NCBI GenBank assembly: GCA_002433075.1
Contig: DJHM01000061.1
Span: 1-64,000 of the forward strand
DNA from: Latescibacteria bacterium UBA6620
GTDB taxonomy: Bacteria; Latescibacterota; UBA2968
Direction: 5' to 3'
Length of the DNA stretch: 64,000 nucleotides
Below the pieces are notes generated by a model. That model saw nothing but the letters and a program-made list of their open reading frames with translations. It did not search any database and was not told where the DNA came from. Within the stretch, counting starts at the first letter, position 1. Each line of letters opens with the position of its first letter. Made by a program: the position numbers and the translations under genes. Below, in pieces: positions 27,947-36,646 of this stretch.

Positions 27947-28910
27947 TGTCCCCTCGCTCCTCCAACGGCGTCCATCCCCTCCCCGGCCCTCGATTCTGAA
28001 TCGTCGCACGATCCCAAAGCTGTCTGAGCGTTGCAAACTCATCCGCATCCGTCAGCTCGCTTTCAGGACGTTTCGGATCGCGGATCACGAAATAGGCTTC
28101 CCCGGGAAAACACGCCATCGTCACCGGGTCGCGTTCGGGGGTATAGTCCTCTGGCACCTCTCCAAGGTTGCTCGGGACGCTTGGATCCTGATACCGCAGA
28201 TCGATGCTCCACCTCGTCACGTCAGTCTTGTTCACGAACGAGGCGTGAGGCGTCATTGCGGTCATAAACAGGACCGACCCGGCTGACATCTCGACAGGAA
28301 TCGCACCCTCCGGCACATCTTCCGGCGCGATTTCGAGGAACCCCGAGTGTCCGCCGGTGTAGTGCTGAATGATTCCGTCGTCCTGGACCTTCGGGATGAC
28401 CCACAGACACCCGTTATCGACCGTTGCGTCGACCAGCGGGACCCAGCAGGTCACCATCATATGCTCGTAGCAGTGCGTCAGTGAATACCCCGCGTCCTGG
28501 TGCCACGGAACTTCTCCACGCGGATAGCCTGGAACTTTCGGTCGTACGCGGTAGATGGACGTCGCCACGATCTCCGGACCGATGATGTCCTCGACACAGT
28601 CGATCAGCAGAGGATGCCTCAGGGCGTGCAGCATCCCCGCACCGTGGAACCGTCCCGACCAGATGGCCATCAGAACCTCGTGCGCGGCGTCGGGACCGTG
28701 CCGGTGGAGCTTTGTCAACCGCTTCGCGAACGAGGCCTCCGCAAAATCGCGATCCAGCTTCCCGGCGGCCATCAATTCATCACAGGATTCCTGAATGGCG
28801 GCCGTCAGTCCCACCCGCAACGGTTCCAGGTCCCCGTGCGAGTAAACGCCCTCCTTGACGACATAGCCGAGTTCGTGGAACTGCTTCACTTCTGCTGGTG
28901 ACAGACTCAT
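27936..28910 (-). CDS. PhyH-family dioxygenase
   Basis: A 324-residue Fe(II)/2-oxoglutarate dioxygenase with PWHQDAGYSLTHCYEH as the HxD site, MTPHASFVNKTD as the distal His and TRWSIDLRYQ with the 2-oxoglutarate Arg. ATG at 28910 with ACGGAGAAGA upstream is preferred to an ATG 57 bases earlier. The last 15 residues (GRGWTPLEERGDSIH) run into the heptamer repeat that supplies the stop, so the natural C-terminus may have been changed by the repeat. It diverges from the next PhyH gene; the 175 bases between them are a likely shared promoter region. Confidence 0.9.
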   Translation of the reverse strand: MSLSPAEVKQFHELGYVVKEGVYSHGDLEPLRVGLTAAIQESCDELMAAGKLDRDFAEASFAKRLTKLHRHGPDAAHEVLMAIWSGRFHGAGMLHALRHPLLIDCVEDIIGPEIVATSIYRVRPKVPGYPRGEVPWHQDAGYSLTHCYEHMMVTCWVPLVDATVDNGCLWVIPKVQDDGIIQHYTGGHSGFLEIAPEDVPEGAIPVEMSAGSVLFMTAMTPHASFVNKTDVTRWSIDLRYQDPSVPSNLGEVPEDYTPERDPVTMACFPGEAYFVIRDPKRPESELTDADEFATLRQLWDRATIQNRGPGRGWTPLEERGDSIH

Positions 28911-29085
28911 TTCTTCTCCGTAGACAAGGGGTGCGCAAAGATCGGAAATTTTCTTCGAGGAGGCCATCCTGGAGACCGACTCCCCGGTGAAACTTCTCGA
29001 TTCATCCGCTCCAGTTCATTTCTGTTTCTTTGTACCTCCCAGCGGGTTATCCTGCAACGAACCCGAATCCCACGATGAGAGAGCT

Positions 29086-29916
29086 ATGACCGAAGTCGAA
29101 AAATACCTGTTCGACATCAACGGCTATATCGTTGTGCGCGATGTTCTGTCCGAAGAGGAAGTCGCGAAAGCCAACGAGGCCATCGATCACCACGCCGATC
29201 AGATTAGAGAGCGCGACCTTTCGCTGTCGAGAGACTCGACGACCCTCAAGGGCGTCACGGGTCGTGGCGATCTGGGGGGGTTGTTGGCGTGGGAGAGACC
29301 GTGGCGCGACCCCTTCCGGGCGATGATCGCTCACCCCCGCATCGTCCCTTACCTGCACGAGATCCTCGGCCCCGGATTCCGGATGGATCACAACGCGGGT
29401 CTTATCACGATGCGTGAGGGAGCCGAGGGTCACACCTTTCACGGCTCGTCAGGACCGGGATTCGACCCTCACCAATACTACCTGTTCAAGAACGGCCGAA
29501 TGCACAACGGTTTGACCGTCGTCTCCTGGCAGTTCGCCGACACGAACGAAGGGGACGGAGGATTCTGCCTGATTCCCGGCAGCCACAAGGGCAACTATCC
29601 CTGCCCGCCCGAGATGAAGAAATACGAGCAACATCAGGAATTCATCAAGCAGATCACCGCCAGGGCGGGAGATGTCGTCATCTTCACCGAGGCAACGACA
29701 CACGGGACGCTTCCCTGGAAGGCGAAGCACCAGCGACGATCGCTCCTCTTCCGCTATTCACCCAACTGCCTCGCCTACGCCAAAAGCTATCTTCCGTGGC
29801 CCGACGGCATGCTCGATGACCTGACCCCCGAACAGCAGGCCATCCTCGAGCCACCCTACCACACCCGTCTCGACCGACCGATCCTAGATGACGCCGGTCG
29901 CCTCCCAGGAGCTTGA
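29086..29916 (+). CDS. PhyH-like protein with a non-canonical metal site (HGS instead of HxD)
   Basis: A 276-residue PhyH-fold protein. Fold landmarks are clear: YLFDINGYIVVRDVLSEEEV at the start, SWQFADTNEGDGGFCLIPGS with the usual GGF-PGSHK turn, and TEATTHGTLPW followed by RRSLLFRYSPN as distal His and Arg region. The expected HxD is not found; the aligned strand has TFHGSSGPG. A Gly or Ser at the carboxylate position is seen in Fe/2OG halogenases but also in a PhyH subgroup of unknown activity. It is one base upstream of an esterase start. Confidence 0.82.
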   Translation: MTEVEKYLFDINGYIVVRDVLSEEEVAKANEAIDHHADQIRERDLSLSRDSTTLKGVTGRGDLGGLLAWERPWRDPFRAMIAHPRIVPYLHEILGPGFRMDHNAGLITMREGAEGHTFHGSSGPGFDPHQYYLFKNGRMHNGLTVVSWQFADTNEGDGGFCLIPGSHKGNYPCPPEMKKYEQHQEFIKQITARAGDVVIFTEATTHGTLPWKAKHQRRSLLFRYSPNCLAYAKSYLPWPDGMLDDLTPEQQAILEPPYHTRLDRPILDDAGRLPGA

Positions 29917-29917
29917 A

Positions 29918-31855
29918 ATGAGTATCGCCGATCTCTCACTTCCGATCGACGCGCGTCTCTACCGTTTTCGAAACGTCCAAAGCGTATTCCCGATGCCCGA
30001 TTGGGGTACGCTCGCCCAGTGGAAGAGGAAACGCCAGGCGATTCGCCAGCATTTATGGCTCTCGACAGGTATGAACGATCGAACGTCCGCCTTCAGAGCG
30101 AAGGGACGCGTAATCGATACCTTCGAACACGAAGGGATCGTCGTCGAGAACATCCGAATCGAGACGCTGCCCGGACTCTATGTGATGGGCAACCTCTACC
30201 GCCCGAAGAATCCGAAAGGGAAGCTCCCACTCGTCCTCCATCCCCACGGCCACGGGATGCATTCGAGGACCGAGCCACTCGGACACGGTTCCGTCCCCCA
30301 TCGGGCGATGAACCACGCCTTTCACGGGTTCGCTGCCTTCGCCTGGTCGATGATCGGTCTGGCCAACGACGTGATGCAGCTGGAGCACCGCGCGCTCCTG
30401 AGCGGGAAGGACAAGCACATCTGCAATCTTCTCGGGTTGAGTATGTTCGGTCTTCAGACCAACAACAGCATCAAAGTGCTCGACTACCTGCTCACCCGCA
30501 AAGACATCGACGCTCGACGCGTCGGTTGCACCGGCGAATCGGGTGGTGCAACGCAGACCTACTTCCTCTCCGCCCTCGACGACCGCATCAAGGTCGCAGC
30601 CCCGGCGGTAATGCTCTCCGGCCACTACCAGGGTGGTTGTGTCTGCGAGAACACCCCTCTCCTCCACCTCGACTACAGCACCGTCGACTATGCCGCTCTG
30701 ATTGCGCCCCGACCACTTTTTCTCACCGGTTGCACCGGCGACTGGACTCACCATATGAGGGAACGGGAGCTGAAGAGCCTCAAGGAACTCTACGCACTCT
30801 ACGGGCAGGAAGATTCAATCGACGGCTTCTACCAGGATGAGCGCCACAACTACGATCGCCGTTCCCGTGAACGCGTCCTCGCGTGGATGGTTCGTCACCT
30901 GATCGATCCCTCCTTCGCCGATCGCCGGGTCCCCGAATCTCGAAAGCCGATCCCGACCCGAAACCAGCTCCTCGTCCACGACACACCCGTGCCACCCGTT
31001 ACGAACACAGTGACCTCGCAAAAGGCCCTGATCGCGACGTGGCGGGACCTTCACGCTCGTCCGGACCGCGAGAACAACATCGCCGACACACTTGGACTCA
31101 CAATGCCCGCTCGCGACGACCTGCTCGTCCGCAATCAGACGCCGGCCTACGCCTGGCCCGAAGGTTCACTGGCCGACAACCGGATCACCTACGGCCGGTT
31201 CAGCGAGGAAAGCGGCATCAGCTGCCGATTCGTGCTGCCCGGGAAGCGAAAGACCCTCCTCATCCTGCGGGCGTGGCGAAGCGAGGGTGCCTGCAATCGA
31301 TTCGTCGCGAACCCACCCGCCGCCGTCCAACGAGCGATCGGCAAGGGGTATGGGATCGTCGTGCCGCTCCTGTTCGGACAATCCGCGCCGGACGTCGTCA
31401 AGGCATACCGCGAACAGGTGGAAGAGGGCTACCTCTCCACAAGCTATAATCGGACCCGACACCAGCACCAGGCGGGCGACATTCTGACCACCGCCGCGCT
31501 GATCGAGCGGAACCTCGGGATTCCGCTCAAGGATGTGATCCTCGTGGCCGAGCGGGACATCGGACTCGTTTCTCTCGTCGGGTGGTCGGCCATCGAGGGG
31601 GCAACGAAGTCGGGCCCTATCGTAACCGACCTCCGCGGCATCGACCTGGAGAATCCCGCACACTGGGCCCGACACGCATACTTCCCGCTCATCCTTCGCG
31701 GCGGGGGCATCCCCGACCTGGCTCGCCAGTGGCGGGGTCGCCGAGGCGAAATCAGCGGCCTGGGTGCAGCGAACCGGCGGATGTTTCCGTGGGCGATCAA
31801 GACCCGAACTGCACCACGGAGCCTCGATCAACTCGTGTCCGTGGCCGCACGATAG
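29918..31855 (+). CDS. Alpha/beta-hydrolase (acetyl-xylan-esterase/dienelactone-type) with C-terminal extension
   Basis: A 645-residue protein. Residues 1-60 are a helical lead, followed by an alpha/beta-hydrolase core with LPLVLHPHGHG and GCTGESGGATQ, where Ser208 is the nucleophile. After the hydrolase ends near residue 350 (AWMVRHLIDPSF), about 290 further residues with a propeller- or sandwich-like pattern follow, which I cannot name. The start ATG has CCCAGGAGC upstream and one base separates it from the PhyH stop. No signal peptide. Probably an esterase acting on sugar esters. Confidence 0.78.
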   Translation: MSIADLSLPIDARLYRFRNVQSVFPMPDWGTLAQWKRKRQAIRQHLWLSTGMNDRTSAFRAKGRVIDTFEHEGIVVENIRIETLPGLYVMGNLYRPKNPKGKLPLVLHPHGHGMHSRTEPLGHGSVPHRAMNHAFHGFAAFAWSMIGLANDVMQLEHRALLSGKDKHICNLLGLSMFGLQTNNSIKVLDYLLTRKDIDARRVGCTGESGGATQTYFLSALDDRIKVAAPAVMLSGHYQGGCVCENTPLLHLDYSTVDYAALIAPRPLFLTGCTGDWTHHMRERELKSLKELYALYGQEDSIDGFYQDERHNYDRRSRERVLAWMVRHLIDPSFADRRVPESRKPIPTRNQLLVHDTPVPPVTNTVTSQKALIATWRDLHARPDRENNIADTLGLTMPARDDLLVRNQTPAYAWPEGSLADNRITYGRFSEESGISCRFVLPGKRKTLLILRAWRSEGACNRFVANPPAAVQRAIGKGYGIVVPLLFGQSAPDVVKAYREQVEEGYLSTSYNRTRHQHQAGDILTTAALIERNLGIPLKDVILVAERDIGLVSLVGWSAIEGATKSGPIVTDLRGIDLENPAHWARHAYFPLILRGGGIPDLARQWRGRRGEISGLGAANRRMFPWAIKTRTAPRSLDQLVSVAAR

Positions 31856-31864
31856 GACCGGCTG

Positions 31865-32653
31865 ATGACAGAACATCTCACACCCGAACAGATCGCGTCG
31901 TTCGAACACGACGGCTATCTCATCGTTCCATCCGCAATCGACCGCGACATCATCGAACGGCTTCTCGAAATCGCCCACTCCGATCCGGAGCTCGAGGCGG
32001 ATTCCAAATACAACCAGAACTACGACGACGAAGGGATCGACACGCGACTGGTCTATCGCGGGGGATTTTCAGAAGATGCCTACAGTGCGGTCGGCAAGAG
32101 CGAGTGGCTCGTACAGCCCGCGGCCAACCTGTGGAACGACAGCGTATGCCACTTCTACCATCTTAACACACAGAAGAACCCCAACACGGGTGGCTGGCAG
32201 TATCACCAGGACTACGGCTATCACTACAGAGAGTTTCTCTACCCGGACTTTCTCAGTGTGATGGTTGCTCTCGATCCCGCAACGAAGGAAAACGGTTGTC
32301 TCAAGGTGCTTAAGGGGTCTAACCATCTGGGGCGTCTCGAACACCGTCAATCGGGATCCCAGCTGATTGCGGACGAAGCCCGTGTCGCTTTCGCGGTCGA
32401 CGCCTTCGAGGAAGTCCATTGCGAACTCGCTCCGGGCGACGCCCTCTTTTTCCACGGAAACATCCTCCACGCCTCTAACGCCAACCTCAGCGACACGTCC
32501 CGCTGGGCGATGATCTACGCCTATGTCGCCGCCGGCAACACGTGCGTCCTCGAAGAGCCACCCGCTGACCTCAGCGATCCGATCGAGCCCCTGTCGGCGG
32601 GCGAAGTCAGACACACCGTCGAGGCCCACGCAGCATCGATGACCGCAACCTGA
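31865..32653 (+). CDS. PhyH-family dioxygenase
   Basis: A 262-residue Fe(II)/2-oxoglutarate dioxygenase. HxD is in YHQDYGYHY, the distal His in NILHASNANLSD and the Arg in SRWAMIYAY. It starts nine bases after the esterase stop, so it shares a transcript with the esterase and the preceding PhyH-like protein. The Asn-rich HFYHLNTQKNPNTGG segment near the active site is typical of the family's substrate loop. Confidence 0.92.
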   Translation: MTEHLTPEQIASFEHDGYLIVPSAIDRDIIERLLEIAHSDPELEADSKYNQNYDDEGIDTRLVYRGGFSEDAYSAVGKSEWLVQPAANLWNDSVCHFYHLNTQKNPNTGGWQYHQDYGYHYREFLYPDFLSVMVALDPATKENGCLKVLKGSNHLGRLEHRQSGSQLIADEARVAFAVDAFEEVHCELAPGDALFFHGNILHASNANLSDTSRWAMIYAYVAAGNTCVLEEPPADLSDPIEPLSAGEVRHTVEAHAASMTAT

Positions 32654-32770
32654 GAAGCGACCTCCGGCAGAGCCTTTTCGCCGAAACGACGCCGCCTGGC
32701 CGTCGTAAGAAACCTGTCACCCCGGCCTCCGGTCCAAGTAGACCGTCATCCACAGCCACAGGAGGTCATC

Positions 32771-33604
32771 GTGTCCGTTTCCTTCCTCGAGACATCCACC
32801 ATCGACGTCGATCCACGACACTTCCCGGAATCGGTCGGCCGCATCACCCGCACGTTCGACTTGCGCACACAGGACTCGGGCAACGTCTCCTATATCGTCG
32901 AGGTGGACGGATCCTGTTTTTTTGTGAAAACCGCGGGCGATCCCGAACACCACGATCCGGTGCGTGAATTCGATCAGCGCGTGAAGTGGCTCAGGAATGC
33001 GGCCGAACTTCGCACAAGCTGCGATCACCCCTGTCTCCCGATCCTCCACCACACGATCAAATCGACCCACGGCCCGATGCTCATCTACGAGTATGTCGAA
33101 GGACAGCTGCTCAACAGCTCCCGAACAGATCCCACTTCGCCCTACAATCGTTTCCGGTCGATGCCGTCCGAGAAAATTCTTCGGGCGCTCGACTTGATCT
33201 ACGAGGTCCACGCGCAGCTCAGCGGACTTGGATGGGTGATGGTCGACTTCTATGACGGCGCCGTCATCTACGACTTCCAGACTCAGGTGATCCACCTCGT
33301 CAATCTAGATATGTACAGTCGTGGTCCCCTGACCAACACCAGTGGACGGTGGTGGGAGTCTTCACGATTTGTGGCGCCGGAAGAGTTCGAAAAAGGAGCC
33401 CGCCTCGACGATCGCACGTCCGTCTACACACTCGGGAAAACCGCGGCAGTCTTTCTCGAGAACACCACCCTTTCGCGATCCGCCTTCAGAGGATCGGACG
33501 CCCTCCACAACGTCGTTTCTCGTGCCTGCAGGCAGGATCCCTCCGACCGATTTCCATCCGTCATCGACTTCAGCAGAGCCTGGCTCGACGCCAGAGGAGC
33601 TTGA
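32771..33604 (+). CDS. Protein-kinase-like fold protein
   Basis: A 277-residue protein with kinase-fold landmarks: YIVEVDGSCFFVKTAG holds the ATP-anchoring Lys53, LIYEYVEGQLL is the hinge, and MVDFYDGAVIYDF is the catalytic-loop region with Asp. HLVNLDMYS replaces the DFG motif. Eukaryotic-like and choline/aminoglycoside kinases share these parts and I cannot choose between them; the weak DFG might make it a pseudokinase. It begins with GTG after GGAGG and sits between two PhyH genes, suggesting a sensory or phosphotransfer role linked to them. Confidence 0.65.
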   Translation: MSVSFLETSTIDVDPRHFPESVGRITRTFDLRTQDSGNVSYIVEVDGSCFFVKTAGDPEHHDPVREFDQRVKWLRNAAELRTSCDHPCLPILHHTIKSTHGPMLIYEYVEGQLLNSSRTDPTSPYNRFRSMPSEKILRALDLIYEVHAQLSGLGWVMVDFYDGAVIYDFQTQVIHLVNLDMYSRGPLTNTSGRWWESSRFVAPEEFEKGARLDDRTSVYTLGKTAAVFLENTTLSRSAFRGSDALHNVVSRACRQDPSDRFPSVIDFSRAWLDARGA

Positions 33605-33660
33605 CCCGGCAAGCCTTCGCTACCGATCTTGGTCGCTCACGTCCAGACCCCGACCGAGCG

Positions 33661-34434
33661 ATGACCACAGACACCCTCGACACCGAAATCACCACCGCGA
33701 TCTCCGAAGCGATAGAGCACGGTGTCGGTATCCTTCCGAACGTCCTGACCGATCGGGAGGTCCGTGAGGCTCGCGCAGACTTCGATCGCGCCTATCTCGA
33801 CCTGGGAAAGGGTCCCGGAGAACCAGGAACCCGTGACAGCCTGTGGGGTGAACTGCTCCTCGAATATCCTGGGATCGCCCACTGCTTCAGTCATCCCCGT
33901 ATCGTCTCGGTCGTCACCGGTATCCTCGAAGAACCCGTCCCCTTTCTGGAGAAGGTGAAGACCAACCGATACACGCCCGAACATATCGGCGTCGGCAAAC
34001 ACGCCGATATGTTCGAATTCGAAGTCGTCCCTGCCTTCAGCGAGGTCGCCACACAGGTGTTTCTGGATGGCATCTCCACCGGGTCGGGCGCCGTCCTCTA
34101 CGCATCCGGCTCCCATCGCCTTCACTTCGAATCGGACGACGACCCCGGCCGAAAATCGCCTTCCCAGGAGGAAATCGAGGCTGGCGAGTACGTGCCCGCT
34201 GAAGTCGAGGCCGGAAGCGTCATCTTCAGAATCCCCCGGGTCTGGCACGCCGTCGACCCGATTCATCGACTTCGCCGCTACGTGACCGGCTCCTACGCCG
34301 CGCGCCGAATTCATCTTCGCGCATACCAGCTCGACCGTATCCTGGGATGTCGCAAGACACACCGAGAGTCTGACCTGACCCTCATTCCCGCTCACATCCA
34401 ACCGCTGTGGCATCCGGATCCCTGGAACGACTGA
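33661..34434 (+). CDS. PhyH-family dioxygenase
   Basis: A 257-residue dioxygenase: GKHADMFEFEVV has the HxD pair, VWHAVDPIHRL the distal His and RRYVTGSY the Arg. It lies 57 bases after the kinase-like gene and overlaps the following SDR start by one base (TGATG), so it is the head of a coupled PhyH-SDR-aminotransferase-amidase set. The opening TAISEAIEHGVGILPNV is somewhat different from other PhyH genes here. Confidence 0.88.
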   Translation: MTTDTLDTEITTAISEAIEHGVGILPNVLTDREVREARADFDRAYLDLGKGPGEPGTRDSLWGELLLEYPGIAHCFSHPRIVSVVTGILEEPVPFLEKVKTNRYTPEHIGVGKHADMFEFEVVPAFSEVATQVFLDGISTGSGAVLYASGSHRLHFESDDDPGRKSPSQEEIEAGEYVPAEVEAGSVIFRIPRVWHAVDPIHRLRRYVTGSYAARRIHLRAYQLDRILGCRKTHRESDLTLIPAHIQPLWHPDPWND

Positions 34435-35174
34435 TGGCCCACTTCTCCAACCGTACGGCGCTCGTCACGGGAGGCAGCCGGGGGATAGGACGTGCGATCT
34501 GCCAGATGCTTGCCGAGGAGGGGGCCCGCGTAGCCATCAACTACCGAGAGAACGCGAAAGCGGCGGAGGAGACACTCGAACATCTTTCTTCCGTGGGCGC
34601 GGAGGGATTCCCTGTTCAGGCTGACGTGTCACAGGCCTCCGAGGTCGATCGAATGATCGAGGCCGTACGCGATCGATTCGGGCCGATCGATCTTCTCGTC
34701 AACAATGCCGCGATCGGCGCGGTTCAGAATCACGATGAATTCGGCTACGAAGAATGGCAGCAGATGTTCCGGATTAACGTCGACGGCCCCTTCCTCACCA
34801 CGTGGGCGGTCAAGGACGAGATGCTCGAACGAAACTTCGGCCGCATCGTCAACATCTCCTCCCTGGCCGGGATCGCCATCAAGGGGGATATGATTCACTA
34901 CGCCACCACCAAGGCAGCCCTCATCGCCTTCACCCGCCACTGCGCGAATGCGTTCGCGCCACACGTCCGCGTGAACTGCGTGGCCCCGGGTCTGACCGAC
35001 ACCGAACTCGCCCGCATTGCCGCACCTGAGCTGATTACGAACATCATCGACGCCACACCCCTCGGCCGGATGGCCGTCCCGGACGAGATGGCCGCCGCTG
35101 TTCGCTTTCTCCTGTCGGATGAATCGAGCTTCCTCACCGGTCAGACGATCGCCGTCGACGGGGGGAGAACGTGA
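34434..35174 (+). CDS. Short-chain dehydrogenase/reductase
   Basis: A 246-residue classical SDR. TGGSRGIG (residues 12-19) binds the dinucleotide, NNAA is at 90-93, and the catalytic set is Ser143 region, Tyr156 and Lys160 (YATTK). PGLTDTELA follows as in 3-oxoacyl- or sugar-alcohol dehydrogenases. It starts within the stop of the PhyH gene and is 21 bases from the aminotransferase, so a hydroxylation-oxidation-transamination sequence is an attractive but unproven reading. Confidence 0.93.
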   Translation: MAHFSNRTALVTGGSRGIGRAICQMLAEEGARVAINYRENAKAAEETLEHLSSVGAEGFPVQADVSQASEVDRMIEAVRDRFGPIDLLVNNAAIGAVQNHDEFGYEEWQQMFRINVDGPFLTTWAVKDEMLERNFGRIVNISSLAGIAIKGDMIHYATTKAALIAFTRHCANAFAPHVRVNCVAPGLTDTELARIAAPELITNIIDATPLGRMAVPDEMAAAVRFLLSDESSFLTGQTIAVDGGRT

Positions 35175-35195
35175 TCCACGTAAGGGGATCCTGAG

Positions 35196-36581
35196 ATGCC
35201 CATCGACCACGAACTCTACGAAGCCTACCGCGCCGCCCGACCGAAGTCGGCCGCCCTGTTCGCACGCGCCGAGAAGACACTTGGCGGAAAGTCGGGACAC
35301 GATCTTCGCCACTTCGCCCCGATGCCCATCTATGTCGAGCGTGGCAAACGTGGACGTAAGTGGGACATCGACGGCAACGAGTACGTCGACTTTCTCCTCG
35401 GCAACGGTGCATTGTTGCTCGGCCACGCCCCGACCGAGGTCCTCGACGCGATCGCTTCCGTGTCGGGCCAGGGCACCCACTTCGGAAACGACCATCCGCT
35501 TCACATCGAATGGGCAGAGCGTGTGCAGGAACTCGTACCGTCAGCCGAGCGGGTCCGGTTTGTCAATTCCGGCACCGAGGCCACACTACTTGCTCTCCGC
35601 CTGGCCCGGGCCTTTACATCGCGTTCGAAAATCCTTCGCTTCGAAGGTCACTTTCACGGATGGCACGACGATCTCGTTCACGGATTCCAGCCTCCGTTCG
35701 ATGCGGACGGATCTCTCGGCATCCCGGCCGGCGTTCAAGATCACACCGCGCTCGTTCCGGACGGGGATATCGAAGCGGTCAAAGCCGCCCTCGACCGCGA
35801 CCCGGATATCGCAGCCGTGATTCTGGAGCCGTCCGGTGCGTCCTGGGGTCGCGTGCCCGTCGACCCTGAATTTCTACGTCAACTTAGAGATCTCACCACG
35901 CGCCGGGATGTTCTCCTCATTTTCGACGAAGTCGTCACCGGCTTTCGCTACAGCCCGGGCGGAGCACAGCAACTCTTCAACGTCCTGCCCGACCTTTCCT
36001 GTTTCGCGAAGATCCTGACCGGTGGAATGCCGGGCGGAGCGGTCGTGGGCCGGGCGGACGTGATGGCCCTGTTCGACCAGACCGGCGACTCTCACCACGA
36101 TCGGTTCGAGAGAGTCGTCCACCTCGGGACCTTCAACGCATCGCCGCTGACGGCCGCAGCAGGTATCGCCTTGCTCAAACAGGTCGCCACGAGAGAGCCC
36201 ATCGCAAAGGCGAACTCCGTTGCCGAAGAACTGCGTGCCTCGTTCGATTCGGTCCTGGAAACCCGTGGCATCGCCGGATACGTCTACGGCATCAGCTCGA
36301 CCTTCCACGTCTATTTCGAGACCGACGAAGATCGAGTCGCGAAGGCTTCGACACGCGCGGATCTTAAAACTCGTGATGCAAAACGGCTCAAGGGAATGCC
36401 CGCGGATCTGATCGACGAGTACCAGCGCAACCTGAGGTTTCACGGCGTGGACATTATGAGTTCCACGGGCGGCGCGGTCTCTTCAGCGCACGACGAGAGA
36501 GACATCAAGAAGGCGACGGACGCATTCGAAAAGACCGTCATCTCACTCGAGACGCACGGTCTAATTCACACAATCCCTTAA
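35196..36581 (+). CDS. Class-III aminotransferase / glutamate-1-semialdehyde-aminomutase-like
   Basis: A 461-residue PLP enzyme. NSGTEA is at 124-129, EGHFHGWHD at 150-158, FDEVVTGFR at 243-251, and the PLP Lys is predicted at 272 (SCFAKILTGGMPGGAVVG). The pattern is that of the glutamate-1-semialdehyde aminomutase branch, whose members also work as aminotransferases on keto-acids and aldehydes. Located between the SDR and amidase genes, a catabolic or biosynthetic aminotransferase is more likely than hemL. Confidence 0.9.
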   Translation: MPIDHELYEAYRAARPKSAALFARAEKTLGGKSGHDLRHFAPMPIYVERGKRGRKWDIDGNEYVDFLLGNGALLLGHAPTEVLDAIASVSGQGTHFGNDHPLHIEWAERVQELVPSAERVRFVNSGTEATLLALRLARAFTSRSKILRFEGHFHGWHDDLVHGFQPPFDADGSLGIPAGVQDHTALVPDGDIEAVKAALDRDPDIAAVILEPSGASWGRVPVDPEFLRQLRDLTTRRDVLLIFDEVVTGFRYSPGGAQQLFNVLPDLSCFAKILTGGMPGGAVVGRADVMALFDQTGDSHHDRFERVVHLGTFNASPLTAAAGIALLKQVATREPIAKANSVAEELRASFDSVLETRGIAGYVYGISSTFHVYFETDEDRVAKASTRADLKTRDAKRLKGMPADLIDEYQRNLRFHGVDIMSSTGGAVSSAHDERDIKKATDAFEKTVISLETHGLIHTIP

Positions 36582-36646
36582 TAGAAGAACGAACCCGACC
36601 GGCGCGGATTAATTCAGACTTCAACCCCAAACACCGGACACGACTC

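Noticed and set aside
35196..36581. hemL (glutamate-1-semialdehyde aminomutase) assignment
   Set aside because: The fold matches, but its setting among SDR and amidase genes and its differences in the N-terminal part favour a different aminotransferase.
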